The notes beneath the pieces were generated by a model, which saw only the letters and a list, made by a program, of their open reading frames with translations, searched no databases and had not been told where the DNA came from. Made by a program: the position numbers and the translations under genes. A DNA stretch of 35,676 nucleotides from CAXRDE01 sp964229355. Its GTDB lineage: Bacteria; Cyanobacteriota; Sericytochromatia; UBA7694. Location of the stretch: positions 1 through 35,676 of the forward strand of contig CAXRDE010000013.1 of the NCBI GenBank assembly GCA_964229355.1. The letters are read 5' to 3'. Positions 25,276 to 33,428 of this stretch are shown here, one piece after another (within the stretch, counting starts at the first letter, position 1; the number at the start of each line of letters is the position of its first letter).

Positions 25276-25305
25276 ATTATACAACAAAATACTTTGTGTA
25301 TTCAA
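25276..25305 (-). promoter_or_regulatory. Sigma-70-type promoter of the jetABC operon
   Basis: On the minus strand TTGAAT (25300-25305) is followed by an 18-nt spacer and a perfect TATAAT (25276-25281). It would give a leader of about 120 nt before the jetA ATG at 25147. It partly abuts the end of the methyltransferase gene at 25310. A second, weaker TAATTT box lies close to the start codon. Confidence 0.55.
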
Positions 25306-25309
25306 TGTT

Positions 25310-26017
25310 TTATCGCGTGGCGGTATCGGCTTCTGCCAGCACCAATAAACAAAATCCTCCCAGCCAGAGGGCGGCTTGATCGGGGGCGAGCTGAAAGGCC
25401 AAACGTCTTGGCCAGCGGGCTAACCGGGCTTTCAAGGTGGGGGCCGTGCGATCGATGGCGTAGGCGGTATAGCGTGTATCGAGCACCCGATACCCGGTTT
25501 CTTGAAGGGCGTCCAGGGCCAGCTCGCGGGTGAAATAATGCAAATGCCCCACATCCTGTCGCCAGCGTGAAAGTAAACCTCTCACCACCGCCTGGGCGGA
25601 AAGATCCAGGGGAATATGAAAAACGCAGTAGCGCCCTCTGGGGCGCAGATTTCTGAGAAAGTCAAAGTAGTTTTCTACATGCTCAAACACGTCTAAGGCT
25701 AGCACCACGTCGTAGGTCTCGCTGCTACTGAAAAAGTCACCGTGGGTAAAGCTTAAGTGCGAATTGGCAAAGGGTTGGGCCAGCGCAATGGCCTGACTGG
25801 AAATATCCCAGCCCTGCAGACGGGCTTCAGGGAAGGTCTTTTGCAGAGCGGTCAGCACCTGACCTGCACCACACCCCACTTCACACAAGCGCTCAGGCTG
25901 GAGGCGATGGTGGTGTAAGAGTTGGGCCACATGTTGGGCTTTCCAGGGGGAGTCTTCACGGTGCCAGGAGGGGTTGGCCTGTAAATAGGTACCATCGTGA
26001 TAGCGGGATTCGGTCAT
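25310..26017 (-). CDS. Class I SAM-dependent methyltransferase
   Basis: This 235-aa protein has the Rossmann-like SAM-binding fold: motif I CEVGCGAGQ (Glu46 to Gly52), acidic motif II GWDIS (Asp71), and motif IV-V ALDVFEHVENY. It is closest to the Methyltransf_11/23 families. The substrate cannot be told. The C-terminal part has an amphipathic Arg-rich stretch followed by a hydrophobic end, which hints at membrane association. The start ATG at 26017 has a TACACT box 6 nt upstream and no Shine-Dalgarno. The gene is divergent from the carotenoid-hydroxylase-like gene, so a lipid or isoprenoid substrate is possible but only inferred. The next gene downstream is jetA, which has its own promoter. 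Confidence 0.85.
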   Translation of the reverse strand: MTESRYHDGTYLQANPSWHREDSPWKAQHVAQLLHHHRLQPERLCEVGCGAGQVLTALQKTFPEARLQGWDISSQAIALAQPFANSHLSFTHGDFFSSSETYDVVLALDVFEHVENYFDFLRNLRPRGRYCVFHIPLDLSAQAVVRGLLSRWRQDVGHLHYFTRELALDALQETGYRVLDTRYTAYAIDRTAPTLKARLARWPRRLAFQLAPDQAALWLGGFCLLVLAEADTATR

Positions 26018-26023
26018 GGGGGC

Positions 26024-26029
26024 AGTGTA
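26024..26029 (-). promoter_or_regulatory. Candidate leaderless -10 box of the methyltransferase gene
   Basis: TACACT on the minus strand ends 6 nt before the ATG at 26017. There is no Shine-Dalgarno and no clear -35. Confidence 0.3.
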
Positions 26030-26097
26030 TCAGATTTGCAGGGTCTTCCGCTCTGCCCCGCTTGCCTTTTGTGGGTTTTTGTGTTTTTATCGAGCAT

Positions 26098-26940
26098 ATG
26101 CAAGCACTTCGCACCTTAAAACAATCGGCTCGCTCGACGCCTGCCTGGCTCACCCTGGCGCTTTTTCTGGGGGTGATTTTCGCCTGGGGCATGACCGTTT
26201 TTTTGTTTGTGCAAGGGCGTTTACCCGCAGGGGCAGCTTTTGTACTCAATACCCTGTGGGTCTATCTCAATTTCACCGTCTTGCATGAGGCGGCCCACGG
26301 CAATATTCGCGGCGGAAGCGCGGCCTGGCGGCGCTTAGAAACCCTTGTGGGCTGGCTTAGCGGGGCGCTCTTAACCATTCCCTTTCCGGTGTTTCGCTAT
26401 TTGCATTTGAAGCACCATGCCCATACCAATCACCCTCAACAGGATCCCGACTACTGGGTGGCGGCCAGTCGTTGGTGGCAAGTGGGGCTCAAAAGCATGA
26501 GTATTATTGTGGGGTATTATTGGCACTTTGTGCATTTTTTGCCGCGACAACCCAATGCCCGCGAAAAAAAGTACGTATGGCACAGTGTGCTGGGTTTTGC
26601 AGTCGTGTATGCCATCACTTTTGCGAGTCTACCGCTTCATTTTTGGCGTGAGGTACTGGTGCTGTGGTGGGGCCCCGCGCTGATGGCTTCAGGTATTTTA
26701 GCGTTGGTTTTTAATTGGTTGCCCCATCATCCGCACCGTGAGCAAGACAAGTATTTACACACCCGCATGTTTTTGGGGTGGTGGGGGCTGACGCCAGCAT
26801 TAATGGCGCAAAACTACCATTTGATTCACCACTTGCACCCCGGACTGCCCTTTTATCTTTATCCGCGGGCTTTTCGTTTGCTAGACGACGATTTGCGGCA
26901 GCGAGACTGCCAGATTATTGAACCGAGTTCACGTTATTGA
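26098..26940 (+). CDS. crtR: CrtR-like beta-carotene hydroxylase (fatty-acid desaturase superfamily)
   Basis: This ~280-aa integral-membrane diiron enzyme keeps the histidine boxes of the family: HEAAH (His63-His67), HLKHHAH (103-109), NWLPHHPH and QNYHLIHHLHP (His241-His247). The contexts FPVFRYLHLKHH, HTNHPQQDPDYW and NYHLIHHLHPGLPFY match cyanobacterial CrtR closely from memory, so 3-hydroxylation of beta-carotene type rings is the likeliest reaction. A fatty-acid desaturase or ketolase cannot be excluded. Start choice: an open frame extends to a TTG at 26062, but the ATG at 26098 gives an N-terminus of CrtR-like length. No strong Shine-Dalgarno is seen at either. Other carotenoid genes are not in the window. 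Confidence 0.75.
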   Translation: MQALRTLKQSARSTPAWLTLALFLGVIFAWGMTVFLFVQGRLPAGAAFVLNTLWVYLNFTVLHEAAHGNIRGGSAAWRRLETLVGWLSGALLTIPFPVFRYLHLKHHAHTNHPQQDPDYWVAASRWWQVGLKSMSIIVGYYWHFVHFLPRQPNAREKKYVWHSVLGFAVVYAITFASLPLHFWREVLVLWWGPALMASGILALVFNWLPHHPHREQDKYLHTRMFLGWWGLTPALMAQNYHLIHHLHPGLPFYLYPRAFRLLDDDLRQRDCQIIEPSSRY

Positions 26941-26966
26941 AGCAGGATTTTCGTTTTGAAAAATAC

Positions 26967-28091
26967 TTAGCGAAAGGCATGGATTAACCGTTGTAATGGC
27001 TCTAATGAAATCTTAAAGTCGCGTTGTGCGTTCTTAACCTCGCCCGTTACATAAGTGTAACGCTGTTCGCGTGCGCTGGCCATTATCCAAAAACAGTGAT
27101 TTATCGAATCCTCAGGCAGCAACTCAATCACCCGGATGCCTTTGGCCGCAAAAAGTAGATTTGTTAAGCCCGCTCCATGGGGACCCATAATCACAGCAGC
27201 TTCACTAAATATGCGAATCTGTTCGGCAAAAGATAAATGTTCAAGGTGTAGTACTTCAAAACCCGCTGCCTGTAAAAGGGGCAGGAGTTCTGCTTCATTG
27301 CATACCCGGCGACCCGTGGCGTGTTGGCGAGAGATATACAATTTGCGCTTTGGTTGGGGACTCAATCCCAGTTTGTTGAGCAAATACTCGCGGGTGCTTT
27401 GGAGCTGAGGGGCTGAAAATTTACCCAGATCTGGCACATAAAGGGTTTCTAAGCATAAACCCTCATCAGGAAACGACAGACGCACAGCAGGGGGAATATC
27501 GCAGAGATCGAGGGCGGACGCTTGAAAAGCATTCAGGTGCTGGGGTAGCAGCAGCTTGACCTGCGCGGGGTCATGGCGTGTGACATATTCTATGAGTAAA
27601 GGCAAACACTCCAGAAGCCAATGGTGGTAATTGTGGTGCCAATAGTAAAAGGGCAGATAACTGATACCCTCTAATCTTTGGGGGGTTGCTCTGGGTTGAT
27701 AAAGCGCGAAATTAACGGTTTGGGTCGCTGTGGGCGAAGACTGAATTTGCATATGACGAATTTGAAATTCCCCGGTTTGCTCCAGGCGCCCACGATGATG
27801 ATAAGAGTCAGAGATCAACACGCCATTGTGGGTCACTACCGCATACATCGACGTCACCAGGCGCGCCGAAGGCAACTGGTGTAAATAGCGGGCCGGATAG
27901 GGATAATTTAAGGCCTGAATAGGGTTGCGGCCTTCATGAAAAAACGAAGGCCGGGCCAGCTCAGGCACGGGATACTCAGGCAGCGGACACAAAAAATGCC
28001 CCGCCGGGCTCAGCAATCTCTGTTGGTTGCCCAGAAAAGAAGAATCCTGGGTGCATGCCTCATCGTAGGTCATGATCTGTAGAAGTTCCAT
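26967..28091 (-). CDS. GT61-family (DUF563) glycosyltransferase
   Basis: This 374-aa protein resembles the DUF563/GT61 family. Visible hallmarks are YYWHHNYHHWLLECLPLL near residue 160, KRKLYISRQHATGRRVCNE, and the C-terminal GPHGAGLTNLLFA with VIELLPE. The family transfers sugars such as xylose or GlcNAc to proteins or polysaccharides. The start at 28091 is chosen because the longer frame to 28274 would overlap the preceding glycosyltransferase gene by about 170 bp. That gene's stop is 10 nt upstream. A TAAAAT box that includes the preceding stop ends 7 nt before this ATG. It probably cooperates with the GT41-type neighbour. Confidence 0.85.
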   Translation of the reverse strand: MELLQIMTYDEACTQDSSFLGNQQRLLSPAGHFLCPLPEYPVPELARPSFFHEGRNPIQALNYPYPARYLHQLPSARLVTSMYAVVTHNGVLISDSYHHRGRLEQTGEFQIRHMQIQSSPTATQTVNFALYQPRATPQRLEGISYLPFYYWHHNYHHWLLECLPLLIEYVTRHDPAQVKLLLPQHLNAFQASALDLCDIPPAVRLSFPDEGLCLETLYVPDLGKFSAPQLQSTREYLLNKLGLSPQPKRKLYISRQHATGRRVCNEAELLPLLQAAGFEVLHLEHLSFAEQIRIFSEAAVIMGPHGAGLTNLLFAAKGIRVIELLPEDSINHCFWIMASAREQRYTYVTGEVKNAQRDFKISLEPLQRLIHAFR

Positions 28092-28101
28092 GGGCTTTAT
28101 T

Positions 28102-30078
28102 TTAGCAAATGCAGTGCTTTGCGGGCTGCTGCATGGTAGGAGCATAGCGTAATAACCTTTGAATCGTGAAACGGGCGGCGTCGGTTTGCTGTGTTCGCTG
28201 ATAGGCCAGCGCCAGCGGATAAAGTACATCGGGGGCATTGGGCTGTAAAGCCAGGGCTTTTTGCAAGGTGTCAATACCCGCTTGAAAATGCTGTAACTGG
28301 CATTGGGCAGCCCCCAGGTGTTTTAAGACATCAACCTGCTGAGGACAGAGTTCATGGGCCTGTTGTAAAGGTGTTAAGGCTCTCTGAGGCTGACCCGACA
28401 CAAGCCAGGACAGTCCCAGCAAATGTAAAGCCCGGGGCTGTCCTGGCGTTATCGCCAGCACCTGCTCACAGAGGGCTCGCGCTGCGATGAAATTGCCCGA
28501 TTGCCCCAGGTGGTCGGCCTGGCTCAAAAGGGCCTGTTGCGCTGAGGACTCAGGCCCATAAGGCGCAGATATTTCAGGTGGCACTTCAATGATGGCAGGC
28601 AAGATGCCCGTCATGCGGTGGTTGTGCATCATGGTATAGGCGGCTTCTACAGAACGCAGTATGGCACGGGTATTGAATAAATTGAACGCGGTTCCCCGTG
28701 AGCCGGCAGTGCGAGCCTGAGCTAGACGATCTCGATAGTTTTTTAAATCACCGGGTACGGTAGCCAAATGCACCGCTAAGGTCTCGTAGTGATCGATGTC
28801 TCTGGCCACTAGCTCTGCTAAGCCGACGGCATGCAACAATCCCGTGGCCACACGACCCGTCATAGACTCTCCCGGCAGCGTCAAGACAGGAACACCTGCC
28901 CAGAGGGCATCGCTAACCGTGGTATGACCATTAGAAGGCCAGGTGTCTAATACCAGATCTGCCTGGCTTTGACGGGCAATATGGCGATTTTTGGGGAGTC
29001 CTGGAGCAAAAATCAGGCGCTCAGGCGCCACACCTGCCTGTGCCGCAACGGACCGCAAATGTTCCTCTGGAGAAGCAGAATCGGAATCAGGTTGAAGCAA
29101 CCAGAGCACACTGTCAGGCACCTGTTTTAAGATGCGCATCCAGCTGTCAAAACGTTCAGGGTGAATGCGATTGCTTTTATTAAAACAACAAAAGACAAAG
29201 CCTTGTGGCAAACCCAGCGTCTCGCGTGAGGGGGTGGGCGGCAGCGGGTTAACATAATGATTCATTTGGTAAGTCAGGGGCAAATAAACCAGCTTTTCTG
29301 AAAACCAACGCGCCATCTCAGGCGGCACAATGTGTTGATCCACGAGAATATAATCGACCCAATCCGCCCCGAGTGTGGCAGGGTAATCGAGCCAGGTGGC
29401 CTGTAAAGGAGCAGGGCGATACGCCAAAATCTCAGGATGATCATGGGCTGTGTAACCGCCTAAAAAAATCAGCAAATCAAGCTGGTCCTGAGCAATACGC
29501 TGCGCAGCCGTCTGCGGGTCAAGATGTTCGAGAGCGATAAAATGCTCCGCCTCTCGGCAAAACTTTTGATAATAAACGCTGCCGTCGTCGCCCTGGGTGG
29601 CGTATGCAAAAACCTCAAAGCACTGCCGATCATGCCAGGCAAAGAGATCCCAGATCATATCGCCCAGGATGTGCTGGCGAAAATCTGCTGAAAGGTAACC
29701 GACGCGTAAGCGACGGTGGGACGATGGAGGTGAAGGGGCGGGGGGTAAAGAGCATAAAGGCAGCGTATGAATACTGCGAGCATGGGCCCGGGCCACGCGC
29801 CACTGCTGCTCTGCCGATAAGCCCAGCAACAGGCTACTGTAAGGTGAGATGCCCACTGCGTCATTGTCGCCTGTGTTGGCAATGGCGATGAGTTGGGGTG
29901 CCCACTGCTGCAGTAGATGCCAGTCACACAAAGACAGAGCAACCCTCACCATGCCATCGATCGCTCCCACATGGCGAGGGTTTTGATCTAAAATTTCAGT
30001 AAAACAGCTTTGGGCCGCGCGAAAGTTTTTTTGTACGGCGTATTGTGTGCCCTGATTAAACCGTTCGGCGTTCGACAT
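28102..30078 (-). CDS. GT41 (OGT/SPINDLY-like) transferase with C-terminal TPRs
   Basis: This 658-aa protein carries the GT41 catalytic region near residues 124-490: LRVGYLSADF (124-133), FCCFNKSNRIHPERFDSW, and the donor-site stretch LDTWPSNGHTTVSDALWAG. Such enzymes add GlcNAc or related sugars to Ser/Thr of proteins. Usual OGT/SPY order is TPRs first, then catalysis. Here only a short TPR-like start (~1-70) precedes the catalytic part, and about three or four TPRs follow it (~530-645). A GGAG Shine-Dalgarno lies 5 nt before the ATG, and a promoter is at 30105-30133. The GT61 gene follows 10 nt downstream. The acceptor protein is not known. Confidence 0.88.
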   Translation of the reverse strand: MSNAERFNQGTQYAVQKNFRAAQSCFTEILDQNPRHVGAIDGMVRVALSLCDWHLLQQWAPQLIAIANTGDNDAVGISPYSSLLLGLSAEQQWRVARAHARSIHTLPLCSLPPAPSPPSSHRRLRVGYLSADFRQHILGDMIWDLFAWHDRQCFEVFAYATQGDDGSVYYQKFCREAEHFIALEHLDPQTAAQRIAQDQLDLLIFLGGYTAHDHPEILAYRPAPLQATWLDYPATLGADWVDYILVDQHIVPPEMARWFSEKLVYLPLTYQMNHYVNPLPPTPSRETLGLPQGFVFCCFNKSNRIHPERFDSWMRILKQVPDSVLWLLQPDSDSASPEEHLRSVAAQAGVAPERLIFAPGLPKNRHIARQSQADLVLDTWPSNGHTTVSDALWAGVPVLTLPGESMTGRVATGLLHAVGLAELVARDIDHYETLAVHLATVPGDLKNYRDRLAQARTAGSRGTAFNLFNTRAILRSVEAAYTMMHNHRMTGILPAIIEVPPEISAPYGPESSAQQALLSQADHLGQSGNFIAARALCEQVLAITPGQPRALHLLGLSWLVSGQPQRALTPLQQAHELCPQQVDVLKHLGAAQCQLQHFQAGIDTLQKALALQPNAPDVLYPLALAYQRTQQTDAARFTIQRLLRYAPTMQQPAKHCIC

Positions 30079-30104
30079 AAAGACTCCAAAGTAAGGTGGT
30101 TACT

Positions 30105-30133
30105 AGCATAGCAAAGGCTCAGGTGAGAAACAA
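30105..30133 (-). promoter_or_regulatory. Promoter of the GT41/GT61 genes
   Basis: On the minus strand TTGTTT (30128-30133) precedes, with a 17-nt spacer, an extended -10 TGC-TATGCT (30105-30110). It lies ~27 nt before the ATG at 30078, with a Shine-Dalgarno between. It is back-to-back with the plus-strand promoter. Confidence 0.55.
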
Positions 30134-30136
30134 GCT

Positions 30137-30166
30137 CAGACAAAATGCCCCCATTTACCGTATAAT
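30137..30166 (+). promoter_or_regulatory. Promoter of the DUF4915/GT41 genes
   Basis: CAGACA (30137-30142) precedes a perfect TATAAT (30161-30166) with an 18-nt spacer, 23 nt before the ATG at 30190. The -35 is weak (four of six bases). Confidence 0.5.
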
Positions 30167-30189
30167 GCCTACTCAATCTTTACGCTGGA

Positions 30190-31302
30190 ATGGATACTCC
30201 CATGCTATCACCTCCTTCTGCCCAACATCTCCCGCCCTTTAGTTGTAACGTGAGTCCAGATTTTGCCTCCCTTTTAACGGAGTTAAAGGCATCACTAGCC
30301 ATTAGTACCTATCAGGCAGGCAAGGTGATTTTTATTGGCGTGAACGCTCAGGGCCAGCTAACCCAGTTGCCCCGCAACTACAATAAAGCCATGGGCATTG
30401 CGATTGACGGTCATAAAATGGCTGTGGCGACCAAAGAAACCGTTGAAGTTTTGGCGCACTCCGAAGGTCTTGCGCTCAGCCATCCTCAAAAACCAGGGGC
30501 TTACAGTAGCCTGTATGTGCCGCGTGCCACCTATTACACAGGCTTTGTAGATATTCACGATTTAGAGTGGGGCAAGGCGGGGTTATGGGCGGTTAACACG
30601 TCTTTTTCGTGTTTGTGTCTCATTGAAGACGATTACAGTTTTACGCCGCAGTGGCAGCCCTACTTTATTCAAGATCTAGAACATGATGATTATTGCCATC
30701 TGAACGGCCTGGCCATGGACCACGGCGAGCCAGCTTATGTAACGGCACTGGGTGAGGCCCATACTCCCAAAGGCTGGAAGCCCCGCATTACAGAGGGGGG
30801 CATTTTAATGGACGTACCCAGCAATAGCGTTATCAGTCACAATTTGGCCATGCCCCATTCGCCCAGAATTTGGGACGGTAAACTCTACGTGCTTTTGTCT
30901 GCCAGTGGCAAACTCGTAACCATCGACCGCCAGAGCGGTCACATGGAAACGGTCTGTGAGTTGGGTTCCTTTGTGCGCGGCATGACACGCGTGGGAGACT
31001 ATGTGTTTATTGGGCGCTCTCGCCTGCGAGAAAGCTCTACCACTTTTCAAAAACTCCAGGCCCTGCCCGTGGGACAAAACTCCCACCATGCAGGAATTAC
31101 CGCCGTACACTTGCCCAGCGGACGTATTCTTGGCGAACTGAATTACCTGAATGCTGTGGAAGAAATTTATGATGTGCAGGTTTTGGCCGGCTTGCCCAAT
31201 CCCGGTATTTTGAACACGGAGACACCTCTGCATACCTTTGCTTTGTCTACCCCGAGACAGAGTTATTGGGCCAATCCCAATCATACAGAGCAACCCCGCT
31301 AA
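30190..31302 (+). CDS. DUF4915/TIGR03032-family protein
   Basis: This 370-aa protein matches TIGR03032 (DUF4915). An opening FSCNVSPDFASLL with ISTYQAGKVIFIG is followed by YYTGFVDIHDLEW, LWAVNTSFSCL and CHLNGLAMD. It continues through MPHSPRIWDGKLYVLLSASG and ends near NAVEEIYDVQVL. The pattern suggests a beta-propeller of about six blades. The function is unknown. Members often neighbour TPR and glycosyltransferase genes, as here: a TPR+GT41 gene starts 3 nt after its stop and a GT41 gene is divergent. No signal peptide is visible. The ATG at 30190 has almost no spacing for a Shine-Dalgarno, and an ATG at 30202 is an alternative. Confidence 0.85.
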   Translation: MDTPMLSPPSAQHLPPFSCNVSPDFASLLTELKASLAISTYQAGKVIFIGVNAQGQLTQLPRNYNKAMGIAIDGHKMAVATKETVEVLAHSEGLALSHPQKPGAYSSLYVPRATYYTGFVDIHDLEWGKAGLWAVNTSFSCLCLIEDDYSFTPQWQPYFIQDLEHDDYCHLNGLAMDHGEPAYVTALGEAHTPKGWKPRITEGGILMDVPSNSVISHNLAMPHSPRIWDGKLYVLLSASGKLVTIDRQSGHMETVCELGSFVRGMTRVGDYVFIGRSRLRESSTTFQKLQALPVGQNSHHAGITAVHLPSGRILGELNYLNAVEEIYDVQVLAGLPNPGILNTETPLHTFALSTPRQSYWANPNHTEQPR

Positions 31303-31305
31303 AGT

Positions 31306-33387
31306 ATGGCCATTCAAAACCTCGATCACCATATGCAGCAGGCGGTACAATTTCACCAATCCGGTGCCTTTGCCCATGCCGAGTCTCTATATCTTGAAGC
31401 CCTCGCTGAGCATCCGCGTCACGCCGGTATTCTCAATTTATTGGGTACCGTATGCGCGCAACAGCAAAAGACAAGCGAAGCTCTCAAATATCTGCGCCGT
31501 GCCCTGCGCCAGGAACCCGCCAACCCCATGTACTTGCTCAATCTGGGCGAAGCGCTGGTTAGAGCCGAAAAACACGAAGAGGCCATTAAATACCTGAAGC
31601 AGGCCTTGCTTAAAGCTCCCCAGCTGGCGCTCGCCCATTATAACCTGGGCAATGTTTACAAAACCTTGCACCAACCTGATGCGGCAATTGCCCATTATGA
31701 GCAGGCGATTGCTCTCAAAAAAAGCCCTGAGTACCTGTATAATTACGCCAATACCCTGCGCGATGTAGGGCGTTTGCGCTCAGCCACCGCAGCTTACCAG
31801 CAAGCGTTGTCTTTAAACCCTCAGCATGCTGAAGCCCACAATAACCTGGCCACACTGCAAAGTGAATGGGAAGACTTTGACAGTACCTTGTACCACTACC
31901 AACAAGCCATTCAGCTCAAGCCTGATTTTGAGAGTGCCCATAACAATCTGTTTCAATTTCATCAGCAGAATGACCACGCCCATGCTGCATTGCAGCATTT
32001 GAATACCCTCAAAAGCCTAAGGCCGAAGGACCACAATGCTCTGAATCTTGTGGGTGCAGGCCTTGTACCCATTATTCCCGCTAATGTTCAGGCCGTGGAT
32101 GATGCCCTGAACCATCTTGCGACGACCCTCATCCAGAGTAACCCTCAAGACCTCACATTAAAACAACTGAGTGAATACAATCTGGCCTTTCCATCCGGCA
32201 TCACTTATTATGGCCGTGACGATCGCCTTTTGCGCGAGCAGTATGCGCAATTTATCGATCGCAGTGGTGTTATTCCGGTGCTAGCCCCCGCTGGTAAGCG
32301 GCGCAGTCGCCCCCGTGTGGGTTTTGTGGTCACCAAAGGCCACGAAGGGGTCTTTTTAAAGTGTATGGCCGGACTTATTTCACGCTTGCCTGAGGCCTAC
32401 GAGGTCTGGGTGGTGTGCTCTCAGCCCAATGGTCAGGCTATTTTATCTCAGCAATTGCCCCAGTGTCAGTACCTGGCCCTTGACCCGGATTTATTGACCG
32501 CTGCAAAACAATTGCAAAAAGCAGACTTTGATCTGCTGTATTACTGGGAAGTGGGCACCGACAGCGTCAACTACTTCTTGCCCTTTTTTAAGACGGCGCG
32601 TCTGCAAGTCACCTCCTGGGGTTGGCCGGTGACCTCAGGCATCTCTCATCTGGATGCTTTTATCTCGTGTGCATCGCTTGAGCCGGAGCACGCTGAGCAA
32701 TACTACACCGAGCCTTTAATGCTTTGTAAGCGCCTACCCATTTACTATTCGGCTCCCCCTGTATCTACAACAATGAACCCCAATGAACGTCGCGCCCTGG
32801 CTTTGCAGCTGGGCCTCAGCGAAGAGACACATATCTATTTGTGTGTCCAAAACCTGCGTAAAATTCAGCCAGAGATGGATATGCTCTTTGAACAGATTTT
32901 GGTAAAAGACCCTCAGGCACAGGTGTTTTTTATTGCCGACAAGCGCCCGGCCATTACCGAGCGTTTTGCTCAGCGTTTGCAAGCGGTTACCACAAAGCAC
33001 CCCAGGCGTTTGCATCTTTTAGAACGTATGGAGGCCGTAGACTATCTGCGCTGGGTCAAAGCAGCCCATGTCATGCTCGACACCACTTGTTACACCGGTG
33101 GAGCCAATACCAACTACGATGCCTTTCAAGCAGGCACACCCGTGGTAACTATGGTCGGGCCGCTTCATCGCAGCCGCTTTACGCTTGCAGTTTATACCCA
33201 GATGGGTTATACCGATTGCGTTACCCACAGCCCAGAGGCTTATGTGAGCAAGGCTGTAGCGCTGGCTACAGAGCCTGAACAACGCCAGGCTGCTGTAGAC
33301 GCGATTGTACAACGTCGATCCGCGGTGATTGAAGACCCCAAAGCCGTCGCCGCTTTTTGTCAGGGTTTAGATGGGTTGCTTTTGTAG
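31306..33387 (+). CDS. TPR protein with a GT41-like C-terminal domain
   Basis: This 693-aa protein has about seven TPRs (residues ~5-270; e.g. LALAHYNLGNVYKTLHQPDA and AEAHNNLATLQSEWEDFDST). A C-terminal GT-B domain related to OGT/SPINDLY follows, with RVGFVVTKGHEGVF, LQVTSWGWPVTSGISHLDAF, and the donor-site stretch MLDTTCYTGGANTNYDAFQAG. It would be a protein O-glycosyltransferase with normal TPR-first order, unlike the divergent GT41 gene. Its start is 3 nt after the DUF4915 stop and it shares that gene's promoter. Some consensus residues differ from classic OGT, so donor and acceptor are uncertain. The TPR and fold assignments are secure. Confidence 0.83.
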   Translation: MAIQNLDHHMQQAVQFHQSGAFAHAESLYLEALAEHPRHAGILNLLGTVCAQQQKTSEALKYLRRALRQEPANPMYLLNLGEALVRAEKHEEAIKYLKQALLKAPQLALAHYNLGNVYKTLHQPDAAIAHYEQAIALKKSPEYLYNYANTLRDVGRLRSATAAYQQALSLNPQHAEAHNNLATLQSEWEDFDSTLYHYQQAIQLKPDFESAHNNLFQFHQQNDHAHAALQHLNTLKSLRPKDHNALNLVGAGLVPIIPANVQAVDDALNHLATTLIQSNPQDLTLKQLSEYNLAFPSGITYYGRDDRLLREQYAQFIDRSGVIPVLAPAGKRRSRPRVGFVVTKGHEGVFLKCMAGLISRLPEAYEVWVVCSQPNGQAILSQQLPQCQYLALDPDLLTAAKQLQKADFDLLYYWEVGTDSVNYFLPFFKTARLQVTSWGWPVTSGISHLDAFISCASLEPEHAEQYYTEPLMLCKRLPIYYSAPPVSTTMNPNERRALALQLGLSEETHIYLCVQNLRKIQPEMDMLFEQILVKDPQAQVFFIADKRPAITERFAQRLQAVTTKHPRRLHLLERMEAVDYLRWVKAAHVMLDTTCYTGGANTNYDAFQAGTPVVTMVGPLHRSRFTLAVYTQMGYTDCVTHSPEAYVSKAVALATEPEQRQAAVDAIVQRRSAVIEDPKAVAAFCQGLDGLLL

Positions 33388-33428
33388 ACAGCGTATAATA
33401 GAACTATGGAACGTAAAAGGGGATGGCA

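Noticed and set aside
28092..28274. N-terminal extension of the GT61 gene
   Set aside because: It overlaps the GT41 gene's coding end by about 170 bp in another frame, has no family-like sequence, and a better ATG lies at 28091.
30805..31377. 190-codon minus-strand open frame
   Set aside because: It is antisense to the DUF4915 gene and extends into the next gene. No family and no start signal.
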